Positions 13,756 to 22,551 of a DNA stretch of 31,353 nucleotides are shown here, piece after piece. This DNA comes from an uncultured Oscillospiraceae bacterium. GTDB lineage: Bacteria; Bacillota; Clostridia; Oscillospirales; Ruminococcaceae. The position numbers were made by a program, and so were the translations under genes. The stretch is from positions 1 through 31,353 of the forward strand of contig CAJTTB010000010.1 in NCBI GenBank assembly GCA_910579175.1, given 5' to 3'. Position 1 is the stretch's first letter, and every line of letters begins with the position of its first letter. Under the pieces are notes generated by a model that searched no databases, had not been told where the DNA came from, and saw only the letters and a list, made by a program, of their open reading frames with translations.

Positions 13756-15078
13756 ATGATGAAAGACTCTGTTCGCGAAGTATTACAATATGTTGAGCAA
13801 AATGATGTCAAATTCATTCGCTTGGCATTCTGCGATATCTTTGGAAGGCAAAAAAATATTTCTATTACCCCTAGAGAATTGCCCAGAGCTTTTGAATCTG
13901 GAATATCTTTTGATGCCTCTGCCATCTATGGCTTTACAGGTGTAGAGCAATCTGATTTATTCTTACTGCCAGACGAAAAAACACTTTCTGTTCTGCCTTG
14001 GAGACCCTCCCAAGGTAGAGTGATTCGATTATACAGCAGTATTGTCCACCCAAATGGCTCTGCATTTGAAGCAGATAGCCGAACCATTCTCAAAAAAGCG
14101 GTCTCTTATGCAGCAAAAAAAGGCTATCTGTGTAAGATTGGCACCGAATGCGAATTTTATCTATTTGAAAATAATAAACATTCCATTCCCACCAATATAC
14201 CACATGATTTTGGTGGCTATTGTGATATCTCCCCCTTGGACAAGGGAGAGAATATCCGTCGTCAAATTTGTCTAACTCTGGAAGAAATGGGTATCTTACC
14301 AGAGCGCTCTCATCATGAACAGGGACCTGGGCAAAATGAAATTGACTTTCACTATGGAAATGCCCTGACTGCCGCAGACAATTTTATCACCTTTCGCTCC
14401 GCTACAAAAGCAGTTGCTTTTGAAAATGGTCTATTTGCTAGCTTCCTGCCAAAACCTTTTGCCAATTACAGTGGCAGTGGTATGCACGTCAATCTGTCTT
14501 TATACCATCAACAGCGCAATCTATTTGAGCCAGATAAAGATGGAAATCACTCTTTAGAGTGTCAGAATTTTCTTGCTGGTATTCTATCCCATATCCAGGA
14601 GATGACCTTATTTTTAAATCCTCTTACAAATTCTTATCATCGATTCGGTGCATTTGAAGCTCCCAAATACATCACCTGGTCACATCAAAACCGTTCCCAA
14701 CTCGTTCGCATTCCCGCTGCAAGAGGTCAATACAGTCGTATGGAATTGCGCTCTCCAGATATGTGCTGTAATCCATATCTTGCCTTTAGTCTACTAATCT
14801 ATGCTGGACTAGATGGAATCGAACAAAAAACAACACTCTGCCCATCAACAGATATCGACTTATACAACTGCAATCATACACTATCCCATCTAAAAAAATT
14901 GCCTATGAATCTGGGAAAAGCCATTCAATTGGCAGAGCAAAGCACTTTTTTAACCACAGTATTTCCTGAGAAATTACTGCAAAAATATCTATTAAAAAAG
15001 AAAGCGGAATGGTCTGCTTATTGTCATGCAAAGGACAAACAGCAACTAGAACATGAACTCTACTTTAATCTAGAATAA
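13756..15078 (+). CDS. glnA: Glutamine synthetase type I
   Basis: 440 residues, the GSI-alpha length; the adenylylation-loop extension of the beta type is absent. Motifs: FCDIFGRQKNISI near the start, GTECEFYLF (metal site), EQGPGQNEIDFHY (about 192-204), SGSGMHVNLS (glutamate/ATP site), and the C-terminal RIPAARGQYSRMELRSPD. It makes glutamine from glutamate, ammonia and ATP in the cytosol. Some gene-family members act on polyamines (gamma-glutamylputrescine synthetase) and the gene follows the spe operon, but the neighbouring ANTAR gene is typical of nitrogen-linked Clostridial glnA, so true GS is favoured. AAAGGAG ribosome site, ATG at 13756 or 13759. Confidence 0.88.
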   Translation: MMKDSVREVLQYVEQNDVKFIRLAFCDIFGRQKNISITPRELPRAFESGISFDASAIYGFTGVEQSDLFLLPDEKTLSVLPWRPSQGRVIRLYSSIVHPNGSAFEADSRTILKKAVSYAAKKGYLCKIGTECEFYLFENNKHSIPTNIPHDFGGYCDISPLDKGENIRRQICLTLEEMGILPERSHHEQGPGQNEIDFHYGNALTAADNFITFRSATKAVAFENGLFASFLPKPFANYSGSGMHVNLSLYHQQRNLFEPDKDGNHSLECQNFLAGILSHIQEMTLFLNPLTNSYHRFGAFEAPKYITWSHQNRSQLVRIPAARGQYSRMELRSPDMCCNPYLAFSLLIYAGLDGIEQKTTLCPSTDIDLYNCNHTLSHLKKLPMNLGKAIQLAEQSTFLTTVFPEKLLQKYLLKKKAEWSAYCHAKDKQQLEHELYFNLE

Positions 15079-15093
15079 AGGCGGTGGGATTGC

Positions 15094-15660
15094 GTGGACA
15101 ATGTATTATTGGTATCCAGTTCGCAAAAGGGGATCGATTATTTTACCAAGTTGTTGTCAATTGCTCAAGTTTCCAGAATTACATCTGTATCAGATGGTGG
15201 AAAAGCACGCCGAATATTATTAGAACAAGACTTTGATCTTGTGATTATCAATACTCCTTTATCCGATGAATTTGGGCATGAATTGGCATTACATATTTCA
15301 CAATATGCTTTGGGTGTGCTTTTAATCGTCAAATCAGAACTGGTAGAGACCGTTTCCATTCAGGTTGCATCTACAGGAGTTTTTATTCTTGCAAAACCAC
15401 TAAACCAATCTATTTTTTATCAGTCTTTTAAGCTGATTGCGACAGCTCAACAAAAATTCAAATGTCTGCAACAAGAGAATCAAAAGTTACATCGAAAACT
15501 AAATGAACTTCAGTTAATTTCACGCGCAAAATGTCTTTTGATTGAGCAGCAACAGATGACCGAACAACAAGCTCATAAACAAATTGAACAACAAGCAATG
15601 AATCTACGCATCACACGCAGAGAGGTCGCAGAAGACATTATTCAACAATATCAACTATGA
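15094..15660 (+). CDS. ANTAR-domain RNA-binding antiterminator with degenerate receiver
   Basis: 188 residues from a GTG start 15 bases after glnA. Residues 1-115 have the receiver fold, but the acidic pair is replaced by serines (VLLVSSS) and the phospho-acceptor Asp by Asn53 (LVIINTP), while the conserved Lys of ILAKPL is kept. A coiled coil (about 118-140, QQENQKLHRKLNELQ) leads into the ANTAR domain (about 132-188, LISRAKCLLIEQQQMTEQQA). ANTAR proteins bind paired hexaloop hairpins in nascent RNA and stop terminator formation. Without phospho-acceptor it probably acts through dimerisation or a partner protein. Such genes commonly sit beside glnA in Clostridia. Confidence 0.88.
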   Translation: MDNVLLVSSSQKGIDYFTKLLSIAQVSRITSVSDGGKARRILLEQDFDLVIINTPLSDEFGHELALHISQYALGVLLIVKSELVETVSIQVASTGVFILAKPLNQSIFYQSFKLIATAQQKFKCLQQENQKLHRKLNELQLISRAKCLLIEQQQMTEQQAHKQIEQQAMNLRITRREVAEDIIQQYQL

Positions 15661-15678
15661 TAGAAAGGAAAAATCTAT

Positions 15679-16260
15679 ATGGATTATCAAGAAGAATTTA
15701 TTGACTTGTACCAACAGCACATTCACCGTGAAGGAGCAGATAAGCTATTAGAATATCTATTATCCAAACACAGCGACTTTTTTACCGCTCCTGCCAGTAC
15801 GCGTTTTCATGGTAGTCATGAGGGAGGACTGCTACAGCATAGCCTCAATGTTTACCATTGTTTAACGGATTATTTAAGTCGTCCCCGCACAAAACAGCTA
15901 TATCATATGGACTATTCAGAAGAAAGCATTGCAATCGTAGCGCTTTTGCATGATATCTGTAAAATCAACTGTTATAAACCAGGATTTCGGAATGTAAAAG
16001 ATGACAATGGCGTTTGGAAAAAGGTTCCCACCTATGAATTTGAGGATCCTATGCCCTATGGTCATGGAGAAAAATCTGTTTATATTATCACTGGATTTAT
16101 GAAATTGACCCGTGAAGAATCCTTTGCGATTCGGTATCATATGGGTTTTTCTGGAACAGAGGACATTCGCAATATCAGCGCTAGTTTTGAAAAATTCCCA
16201 CTGTCCTTTGCGCTGGCAACTGCCGATATGGAAGCAACCTACTTTTTAGAAGAATGTTAA
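15679..16260 (+). CDS. HD-domain hydrolase
   Basis: 193 residues. The metal-binding set is visible: LLQHSLNVY (His54), LLHDICK (His91-Asp92), YGHGEKS (about residues 128-134) and a late ATADMEATY Asp, as in HD phosphohydrolases related to the YhaM HD region. The substrate is unknown; nucleotide or RNA-end hydrolysis is the usual role. GAAAGGA ribosome site; it follows the ANTAR gene by 18 bases and is the last gene of the glnA unit. Confidence 0.82.
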   Translation: MDYQEEFIDLYQQHIHREGADKLLEYLLSKHSDFFTAPASTRFHGSHEGGLLQHSLNVYHCLTDYLSRPRTKQLYHMDYSEESIAIVALLHDICKINCYKPGFRNVKDDNGVWKKVPTYEFEDPMPYGHGEKSVYIITGFMKLTREESFAIRYHMGFSGTEDIRNISASFEKFPLSFALATADMEATYFLEEC

Positions 16261-16262
16261 TC

Positions 16263-16296
16263 AAAAACCCCCTTGCCCGATGGCAAGGGGGTTTTT
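16263..16296. terminator. Strong bidirectional terminator
   Basis: A perfect 15-bp stem (AAAAACCCCCTTGCC, loop CGAT, GGCAAGGGGGTTTTT). It serves the HD gene on the plus strand and the convergent amylase gene on the minus strand. Confidence 0.95.
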
Positions 16297-16319
16297 ACAA
16301 TTTTAAATTATATGGAAAG

Positions 16320-18164
16320 TTATCCTTCCAACAGAACAAATCCATATTTATTTAAGTATAATTGTTCCTCATTTTTTCTACCATTGTGAATCATAACAGG
16401 TTTATAATCGGTGAAGCACTCATAATCATCTTTTAAACTTACAATGATATACAACTTTTGTGTTTCTGTCTGTCGAATAAAGGTGAATACTCCATTTTGT
16501 TTTGACAATACTCTAATGCTTCCTGTCTGCAATGCTGGATAATTTACCTTTAAGGAAGTCAATTCTTTATAAAAGTCCAACAATTCCAAATTCATATAAT
16601 CCCAAGGGAAATAACGGCGGTTAAATGGATCCTCAAATCCTTGACAACCAACCTCATCGCCATAATAAATACAAGCTGTACCTGGTAAGGTAAATTGTAG
16701 GAAAGAAGCTACCTTTAATTTTTGAATTGTGTCTTTTAAACGGTATTCATCTAACAAATAACGCGCTTTGTCATCTCGGCTAAGATTGTAATCAGTTACT
16801 CCTAAAACAGTTAAAACACGCATGGTATCATGTGTAGATAAACTATTCATAACACAATCTAAAATTGGTTTTGGATAGTTTTCTGCAATGGTCATAACGG
16901 TATCTGCAAGCTGTTCTGAAGAAATATCGCCCTTTACAAAACCAATGATGCCATTTTTATAAGGATAGTTCATAACAGAATCCAATTCTCGTTGTGAAAA
17001 ATACTTTCTACGGACATCATAACTGACTTTATTGGAAGCATCTTCCCAAACTTCCCCAATCACAAGACTGTCTTGATTGACATTTTTCACTTCCTGATTG
17101 AGCAAGCGAATAAATTCATCTGGCAATTCGTCAGCAACATCTAAACGATAGCCATCTGCCCCCAATTCCATCCAATGGCGCACAACGCTGTCTTTGCCAG
17201 TAATGATATAATCAAGGTAAGAGGGATTGAGCTCATCAACACAAGGCAACGTGTCAATTCCCCACCAAGAATCGTATTTTGTGGGATCATCTTGGTGGAA
17301 TTGATACCAAGAGCGATAGGGAGAATCTGGATTGTGATAAGCTCCATTGTGAAAGATATCATACTTGTCAAAATAAATACTATTGCTTCCAGTATGGGAA
17401 AAAACAACGTCCAAAATCACCTTCATACCCATCTCATGTGCTTTGTCACAAAGCTGCTTAAAATCTTCTTCTGTACCCAAAAGAGGGTCTACCCTTTTAT
17501 AGTCAGCAGTGTCATAGCGATGGTTAGAATATGCCATAAAAATGGGATTTAAATAAATCACTGAAACATTTAAATCTTTTAGATAAGGAAGTTTCGCAAT
17601 AATACCTTGCAGATTTCCGCCGAAAAAGTCATTGTTTTGAATGATGCCATTATGATCTGGAAAAAATACAGGCACATCATAAATATCATTGTGAATGGAA
17701 AAAGGCTGTAGTTTATCCTTTGTATCGCATCTTCCAACAGCATAAAAACGGTCAGGGAAAATCTGATACATAACCTTTCCTTTAAATTCAGAAGGCGTAT
17801 CATAATCTTTATGATAACAAGTAATCTGCCAGCGATCTCCATGACCGATTCTAGTATCACTATAACCATCTTTAAATACATTAAATACAGAGTTTGGAGA
17901 GACAATGTGGAAATAATAAAAATAAAGATTACATTCAGATAATGAAAAACTGCCTTGATAAGAATCCATTCCATCTTCAAGCGCAATCCACTCCATTGGA
18001 TATTGTTGTATAAAGGACTTATCATCTGATTCCACACAGATATATGCTTGTGAAACATTACATTTTCTAGAAATTTGAATCGTCAACGTACATAATTCAT
18101 CTTGTCTAAGGCATCCAAACGGCTGTTTAAACTCTTTTTGTTTGCTGTTATAAAGTATTTTCAT
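16320..18164 (-). CDS. Intracellular GH13 glycosidase, neopullulanase/cyclomaltodextrinase-like
   Basis: 614 residues from the ATG at 18164. An N-terminal beta domain of about 120 residues resembles the CBM34-type domain of neopullulanases. The barrel starts at VMYQIFPDRFY (about 131). The catalytic triad is complete: Asp342 in GYRLDVADE, Glu371 in GEVWED and Asp446 in LSTHDT. There is no signal peptide, so it should open imported maltodextrins or cyclodextrins in the cytoplasm, in line with the glycogen phosphorylase gene upstream. No ribosome site lies directly before the start; the only strong one (AAAGGAGG, 18232-18239) is 67 bases away and is brought close by a hairpin. A TTG directly before the ATG is also possible. 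Confidence 0.9.
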   Translation of the reverse strand: MKILYNSKQKEFKQPFGCLRQDELCTLTIQISRKCNVSQAYICVESDDKSFIQQYPMEWIALEDGMDSYQGSFSLSECNLYFYYFHIVSPNSVFNVFKDGYSDTRIGHGDRWQITCYHKDYDTPSEFKGKVMYQIFPDRFYAVGRCDTKDKLQPFSIHNDIYDVPVFFPDHNGIIQNNDFFGGNLQGIIAKLPYLKDLNVSVIYLNPIFMAYSNHRYDTADYKRVDPLLGTEEDFKQLCDKAHEMGMKVILDVVFSHTGSNSIYFDKYDIFHNGAYHNPDSPYRSWYQFHQDDPTKYDSWWGIDTLPCVDELNPSYLDYIITGKDSVVRHWMELGADGYRLDVADELPDEFIRLLNQEVKNVNQDSLVIGEVWEDASNKVSYDVRRKYFSQRELDSVMNYPYKNGIIGFVKGDISSEQLADTVMTIAENYPKPILDCVMNSLSTHDTMRVLTVLGVTDYNLSRDDKARYLLDEYRLKDTIQKLKVASFLQFTLPGTACIYYGDEVGCQGFEDPFNRRYFPWDYMNLELLDFYKELTSLKVNYPALQTGSIRVLSKQNGVFTFIRQTETQKLYIIVSLKDDYECFTDYKPVMIHNGRKNEEQLYLNKYGFVLLEG

Positions 18165-18239
18165 CAAAACATGGCAGGGATAACCATATCATTTGTTTTG
18201 CGGGAACCGGTACCATTTGTGTCCCTGCCAGCCTCCTTT
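18165..18239 (-). promoter_or_regulatory. Ribosome site bridged to the amylase start by a hairpin
   Basis: On the minus strand: AAAGGAGG, one base, a perfect 9-bp stem TGGCAGGGA/TCCCTGCCA (18222-18230 with 18172-18180; loop of 41 bases), seven bases, then ATG. With the stem folded, the distance from GGAGG to ATG is 8 bases, the optimum; unfolded it is 67. The loop holds a small upstream ORF (ATG at 18216) that ends inside the amylase gene. Confidence 0.6.
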
Positions 18240-18353
18240 CATTTAAAAGATTGTTTAAATTTTTGATATTAATTTATTGATTAACACATATTCTAAATCA
18301 AAACACACATTGACTAAACATAGTGATTTTGGGATATGCTGATCTTTATGAGC

Positions 18354-18383
18354 AAAAAAGCAGGATTTTACTCCTGCTTTTTT
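18354..18383 (-). terminator. Terminator of glycogen phosphorylase
   Basis: A perfect 12-bp stem AAAAAAGCAGGA / TCCTGCTTTTTT with a 6-base loop, 43 bases after the minus-strand stop. The symmetry gives U tracts in both directions. Confidence 0.88.
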
Positions 18384-18425
18384 GATTGTCATGATATGAC
18401 GCCAAAAGCAATCGTAATATGCCAA

Positions 18426-20846
18426 TTATTTCACTGGTTTGGCGTTCCAAATCTGTTCAGAATATTCTTTTATCGCACGGTCAGAAGAGAATAATCCAGC
18501 CTTTGCAATATTTACTAAAGACATATTGGTAAATTTGCGTTTATCTACATAAGTTTCGGAAATTTTCTTTTGAATATCCACATAGGACGCAAAGTCTGCC
18601 AAGGTCATATAAGCATCTGCCACACCAAATTGATTGGTCAACAAGGACTGAGAAATTTCTCTAAATTTAGAACCGAGTACCCCAGAAGTCAACATATCCA
18701 AAACAACCCTTAAATCATGGTTGCTATTATAGAATTTAAGTGGCTGATATCCCTTTTGCCAAAGTGCTTCTACTTCTTCAGAAGTCATGCCAAATAAGAA
18801 GATATTGTCATCTCCTACCTGCTGATGAATTTCCACATTTGCTCCATCTAAGGTTCCCACTGTAACTGCACCATTGATCATCAACTTCATGTTACCAGTA
18901 CCAGAAGCCTCTTTACCTGCAATGGAAATTTGTTCTGAAATATTCGCAGCTGGAATGATAATTTCAGCCAAAGAAACTTTATAATCTTCAATAAACACCA
19001 CTTTAATAAATTCTCTTGCAACTGGGTCATTATTGACCAAATTGGAAACTGCATGGATTAAACGAATCACCTGTTTTGCCATGAAGTAACCAGCTGAAGC
19101 CTTTGCCGCAAAGATAAAGGTTCTAGGTGGCATTTTTGTATTCGGATTTGTCTTGATTTGATTATACATATATAAAATCTGCAATACATTTAACAATTGG
19201 CGCTTATATTCATGCAGACGTTTGATCTGGACATCAAAGATAGAATTTGGATCTACATTGATACCATTGGTTTTTGCAATATAATCGCAAAGTCTTAATT
19301 TATTGTCATATTTTACTTTGCGTAAAGATTCCAATACCGTTTCGTCATCATAGTATTTCATCAATTTTTCCAGCGCATTGGCATCCTTAATAAAGTCATT
19401 GCCAATAAGCTTTTGCAACAGTTTAGTCAAACCGGGATTTGCCTGACACAACCAACGACGATAAGCAATACCGTTGGTAACATTGGTAAATTTTTCTGGC
19501 ATGATTTGATAGTAATCTCTAAAAATAGAATTTGTCAAAATATCGCTGTGCAACTGAGAAACACCATTGACTTTGTGTACACATGCCAAGCAGAGATTTG
19601 CCATGCGAATTTCATTGTTCGCAATAATTGCCATATATTCCATCTTAGCGAAATCGCCAGGATAAGCTTGTTCTAATTGTTCATATAAACGGCGGTTGAT
19701 TTCACAAACAATCTGATAAACACGTGGCAATAATTCACGGAATAAGAATTCTGGCCAGCGCTCTAACGCTTCACTCATAACCGTATGATTGGTGTAAGCC
19801 AAAGTATTTTGTGTGATCTTCCAAGCATCTTCCCAACTGTAATGATAATCATCTAATAGAATTCTCATCAATTCTGGCACGCAAAGTGCTGGATGGGTAT
19901 CATTGATATGAATCGCAACTTTATCCGCAAAATTATCCAGAGAATCATATTTTTCCAGATGAGATTGAATAATGCTTTGTAAAGAAGCAGAAACCAATAA
20001 ATACTGTTGTTTTAGACGCAGACGTTTTCCGTCAATATGGTCATCTGCTGGATATAATACCTTTGTAATTGCTTCTGCCATGGTATTTTTCTCCAGTGCC
20101 TTCATATAGTCTCCACGAGAGAATGCAGTCATATCCAAGCTATCTGGAGATTTTGCACCCCATAAAACCAACTCATTTACTGCATTGGTATCATGACCAG
20201 AAATCAACATATCATAAGGAACAGCAATCACAGAATCGTAATCGTGGTGAATTGCCTTATATCTTCCATCTTCAAAAGATTCGGTTACTTGACCGCCAAA
20301 TCTTACTTCAAATGCTTCATCGTTGCGAGGAATGATCCAAACATCTCCAAGTTCTAACCAGTTATCTGGAAATTCCATTTGCCAACCATCAATGATTTTT
20401 TGTTTAAAGATACCAAATTCATAACGAATGGAAAAGCCCATTGCAGGAATAGACATACTTGTCATAGAATCCATATAACAGGAAGCCAAACGACCTAAGC
20501 CCCCATTTCCCAAACCTGCATCTGGTCCAATTGGATATAAATCCTTTAAATCAATATCAAGTGTTTTTAGTGCGTCAGCAAAAACCTTTTCCATACCGAG
20601 GTTATAAAGATTGTTGCGCAAGGAGGTTCCAACTAAAAACTCCATAGACATATAATAAACCTGTTTTGCTTCTTGTTTTTCGCATTTATCAGCAAAGTCC
20701 TTTCTTTTCTGGGAAAGGATATCACGGATTACCAGGCAAACAGATTTATAAATTTGTTGTTGAGTTGCTTCCTTTAAGTAGCAACCAAAATGTCTCAAGC
20801 ACTTCTCATTTAAAAATTCTAAAAGTTTTTCTTTTGTTAAACTCAT
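18426..20846 (-). CDS. glgP: Glycogen/starch phosphorylase
   Basis: 806 residues from the ATG at 20846, which fits the family start (MSLTKEKLLEFL) and has AAGGA nine bases upstream; the frame is open another 51 bases but without support. Recognisable segments are YYMSMEFLVGTSLRNNL, GLGNGGLGRLASCYMDSM, IHINDTHPALCVPELMRIL, and the PLP site EASGTGNMKLMINGA. The enzyme releases glucose-1-phosphate from alpha-1,4-glucans. With the GH13 gene downstream and the HAD/GH13 pair at 24-27 kb it makes up the glucan-use function of this region. No glgA/B/C genes are in the window. Confidence 0.96.
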   Translation of the reverse strand: MSLTKEKLLEFLNEKCLRHFGCYLKEATQQQIYKSVCLVIRDILSQKRKDFADKCEKQEAKQVYYMSMEFLVGTSLRNNLYNLGMEKVFADALKTLDIDLKDLYPIGPDAGLGNGGLGRLASCYMDSMTSMSIPAMGFSIRYEFGIFKQKIIDGWQMEFPDNWLELGDVWIIPRNDEAFEVRFGGQVTESFEDGRYKAIHHDYDSVIAVPYDMLISGHDTNAVNELVLWGAKSPDSLDMTAFSRGDYMKALEKNTMAEAITKVLYPADDHIDGKRLRLKQQYLLVSASLQSIIQSHLEKYDSLDNFADKVAIHINDTHPALCVPELMRILLDDYHYSWEDAWKITQNTLAYTNHTVMSEALERWPEFLFRELLPRVYQIVCEINRRLYEQLEQAYPGDFAKMEYMAIIANNEIRMANLCLACVHKVNGVSQLHSDILTNSIFRDYYQIMPEKFTNVTNGIAYRRWLCQANPGLTKLLQKLIGNDFIKDANALEKLMKYYDDETVLESLRKVKYDNKLRLCDYIAKTNGINVDPNSIFDVQIKRLHEYKRQLLNVLQILYMYNQIKTNPNTKMPPRTFIFAAKASAGYFMAKQVIRLIHAVSNLVNNDPVAREFIKVVFIEDYKVSLAEIIIPAANISEQISIAGKEASGTGNMKLMINGAVTVGTLDGANVEIHQQVGDDNIFLFGMTSEEVEALWQKGYQPLKFYNSNHDLRVVLDMLTSGVLGSKFREISQSLLTNQFGVADAYMTLADFASYVDIQKKISETYVDKRKFTNMSLVNIAKAGLFSSDRAIKEYSEQIWNAKPVK

Positions 20847-21182
20847 TTGATTCAATCCTTTTCTAAAGTTTTGGTTCTCATTTTCCCATCTTCTCATATA
20901 TTGACTGAGATTATTCGGTTACAAAATCAGTAATATACTTTTATTACCAATCGTGTTCTCTCTTACTGTCTTCATGATTCCCCAATATTACAATTCTTAA
21001 ACAATCACTTTATCTTTACTAGCATTTGAAATCATTTTATCATTTCAAAGAAAATGAGTGTTTTTGATACAAATACAACTTTTGTCAGAAAATATGTATC
21101 CTAGTTGTTCTCTTTACATCAATTATCGTCCATCATTTTATAGAATAGATATAGATACATTTCATACAATTGATGTACATTA
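20847..21182. other. Intergenic region upstream of glgP
   Basis: AT-rich. The only structure noted is an 8-bp inverted repeat TTTGAAAT/ATTTCAAA near 21026-21049. The glgP promoter should be here on the minus strand, but no clear pair of boxes was found. Confidence 0.4.
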
Positions 21183-21662
21183 TCAGTATATCTTGTATTC
21201 CAGAAAATAACAAGGTGTAAAATCCACAAAATTCTGTCGTTTATCCGAAAATTTGGTTAAATCTTTTACGTTTTTGTAACTTTGTAAGAAGAAATAAAAG
21301 TCAAACTCCGAAAACATGCAGTTTGAGCTACCTATCCAACCGATAAACCACCTCGCCAATTTTAAATATTTTACATGACAATTTTTATATTCCTTATCAA
21401 AAATAACATACTTTTTATGTGATACTTCCCCTTCCATATAGACAGAAAAATAGTTATTTTACACTGTGATGTTCCATCTTATCAATTCTTTTTTTAGAGG
21501 TATTTGGTAAGCCTCATAATAGTATATGTAACCATATTGCAAGATACACTCAAAAATAAAATATAAACCAGTTTCAAGTAAAACTGCTAGAATCATCCAC
21601 TTCATTTTCCATAGAATTACAAAAAAAAATATATTTTTTTTAGTAAAAAGAATATTTTTCAA
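21183..21662 (-). pseudogene. Broken reading frame, possible small membrane protein
   Basis: Two open stretches (67 and 84 codons) lie in the same frame, separated by a single TAA (21459-21461) and seven sense codons, so 159 codons hold one stop. The first part has a hydrophobic segment (MILAVLLETGLYFIFECIL); the second is aromatic and lysine rich and polar. No ribosome site precedes either ATG, and I recognise no family. In AT-rich DNA stops are frequent, so such a run hints at a gene lost recently, but chance is not excluded. Confidence 0.35.
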
Positions 21663-21680
21663 AATTTTTCAAAAAATAAG

Positions 21681-21709
21681 TTGACAACTGATCTATTCTT
21701 TGTTATACT
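21681..21709 (+). promoter_or_regulatory. Promoter of tRNA-Lys copy 1
   Basis: TTGACA (21681-21686), 17 bp, TATACT (21704-21709), about 34 bases before the tRNA. Confidence 0.8.
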
Positions 21710-21742
21710 AATGAAGCATTATTTGAAGTAACTTATAAATAC

Positions 21743-21815
21743 GAGCCACTAGCTCAGTTGGCAGAGCATTTGACTTTTAATCAAAGGGTCCGGAGTTCGA
21801 ATCTCCGGTGGCTCA
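21743..21815 (+). tRNA. tRNA-Lys (anticodon TTT), copy 1
   Basis: A 73-nt cloverleaf with acceptor stem GAGCCAC/GTGGCTC, anticodon loop CTTTTAA and T arm GGTCCGGAGTTCGAATCTCC. The sequence continues with TTT, so CCA is not encoded. Identical over its full length to copy 2 at 22003. Confidence 0.96.
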
Positions 21816-21818
21816 TTT

Positions 21819-21852
21819 AAAAACCAATTTGGTATGCCAAATTGGTTTTTAT
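21819..21852 (+). terminator. Terminator of tRNA-Lys copy 1
   Basis: AAAAACCAATTTGG, loop TATG, CCAAATTGGTTTTT: a perfect 14-bp stem immediately after the tRNA. Confidence 0.92.
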
Positions 21853-21905
21853 ACTATCAGATATCGGTAGATTACTGCCATTCTTAGAATTTTTTTGAAA
21901 ACAGC

Positions 21906-21934
21906 TTGACTTTTTAATATAGGATTGTTATAAT
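21906..21934 (+). promoter_or_regulatory. Promoter of tRNA-Lys copy 2
   Basis: TTGACT (21906-21911), 17 bp, TATAAT (21929-21934), about 69 bases before the tRNA. Confidence 0.75.
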
Positions 21935-22002
21935 AAACAAGGTACATGATAGCTAACAAAGTATATTAGATTTTATTTGGTGTTTTTGAGAAAGAAAAAT
22001 AT

Positions 22003-22078
22003 GAGCCACTAGCTCAGTTGGCAGAGCATTTGACTTTTAATCAAAGGGTCCGGAGTTCGAATCTCCGGTGGCTCACCA
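22003..22078 (+). tRNA. tRNA-Lys (anticodon TTT), copy 2 with encoded CCA
   Basis: Identical to copy 1 for all 73 bases of the tRNA body, but followed by CCA (22076-22078) in the DNA. It has its own promoter and terminator, so it is a separate unit and not part of an array transcript. Confidence 0.96.
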
Positions 22079-22081
22079 GAG

Positions 22082-22112
22082 AACCTGTAAACTTTGTTTA
22101 CAGGTTTTTATT
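22082..22112 (+). terminator. Terminator of tRNA-Lys copy 2
   Basis: AACCTGTAAAC, loop TTT, GTTTACAGGTT, then a T-rich tract. Confidence 0.9.
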
Positions 22113-22147
22113 TTTACTTCATAATCATAAAGAGTAAAAAGCCCTAT

Positions 22148-22195
22148 CTTAAAAAAGAAGTAGTTTCTGTTAGAAGAAACTACTTCTTTTTTAAG
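22148..22195. terminator. Long perfect inverted repeat, bidirectional terminator
   Basis: A 21-bp perfect stem (22148-22168 with 22175-22195, 6-base loop) with runs of six A and six T at its base. It ends the minus-strand gene at 22238 and blocks read-through from the tRNAs. Confidence 0.9.
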
Positions 22196-22237
22196 GTAAA
22201 CTTCTGATAATTGTAAAACAAATAAAGCCTATTTTCT

Positions 22238-22525
22238 CTATTTCTTTAACGCTTCACTCAACCAGATATTCGCAATATCCAATGCAGGATATAACCCCTG
22301 TTTTTCGCTCGTCTTTACAATTCGCTCCAATGGATTTTTGCTTTCATCTGTCATAATCAACTTAATAGAGATGTTACCGCTCATATCTAGATTATTTTTG
22401 TGCTCAAAATCCTGAACTTGCATCATTACAACATAATCTTCATACATATTTCCATAATAGATTGTATTTCCGCAACGAACTAAGGGGCGCCCTTTATACA
22501 ATAGAAATTTATCCTTAGCTGCCAT
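22238..22525 (-). CDS. Conserved small Clostridial protein of unknown function
   Basis: 95 residues from the ATG at 22525, which has a strong AGGAGG nine bases upstream; an earlier in-frame start lacks one. The protein begins KDKFLLYKGRPLVRCGNTIYYGNMYEDYVVMM. From memory this pattern (LLYKG.PLVR.GN.IYYG) recurs in a small uncharacterised Firmicute family. The middle is beta-rich, and the end (YPALDIANIWLSEAL) is helical. It is soluble, and no catalytic motif is visible. Its terminator is at 22148-22195. Confidence 0.75.
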   Translation of the reverse strand: MAAKDKFLLYKGRPLVRCGNTIYYGNMYEDYVVMMQVQDFEHKNNLDMSGNISIKLIMTDESKNPLERIVKTSEKQGLYPALDIANIWLSEALKK

Positions 22526-22551
22526 CAAAATATTCCTCCTAACAATGATTT

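Noticed and set aside
16320..20846. Extracellular amylase system
   Set aside because: Neither GH13 protein nor the phosphorylase has a signal peptide, so secretion is not supported.
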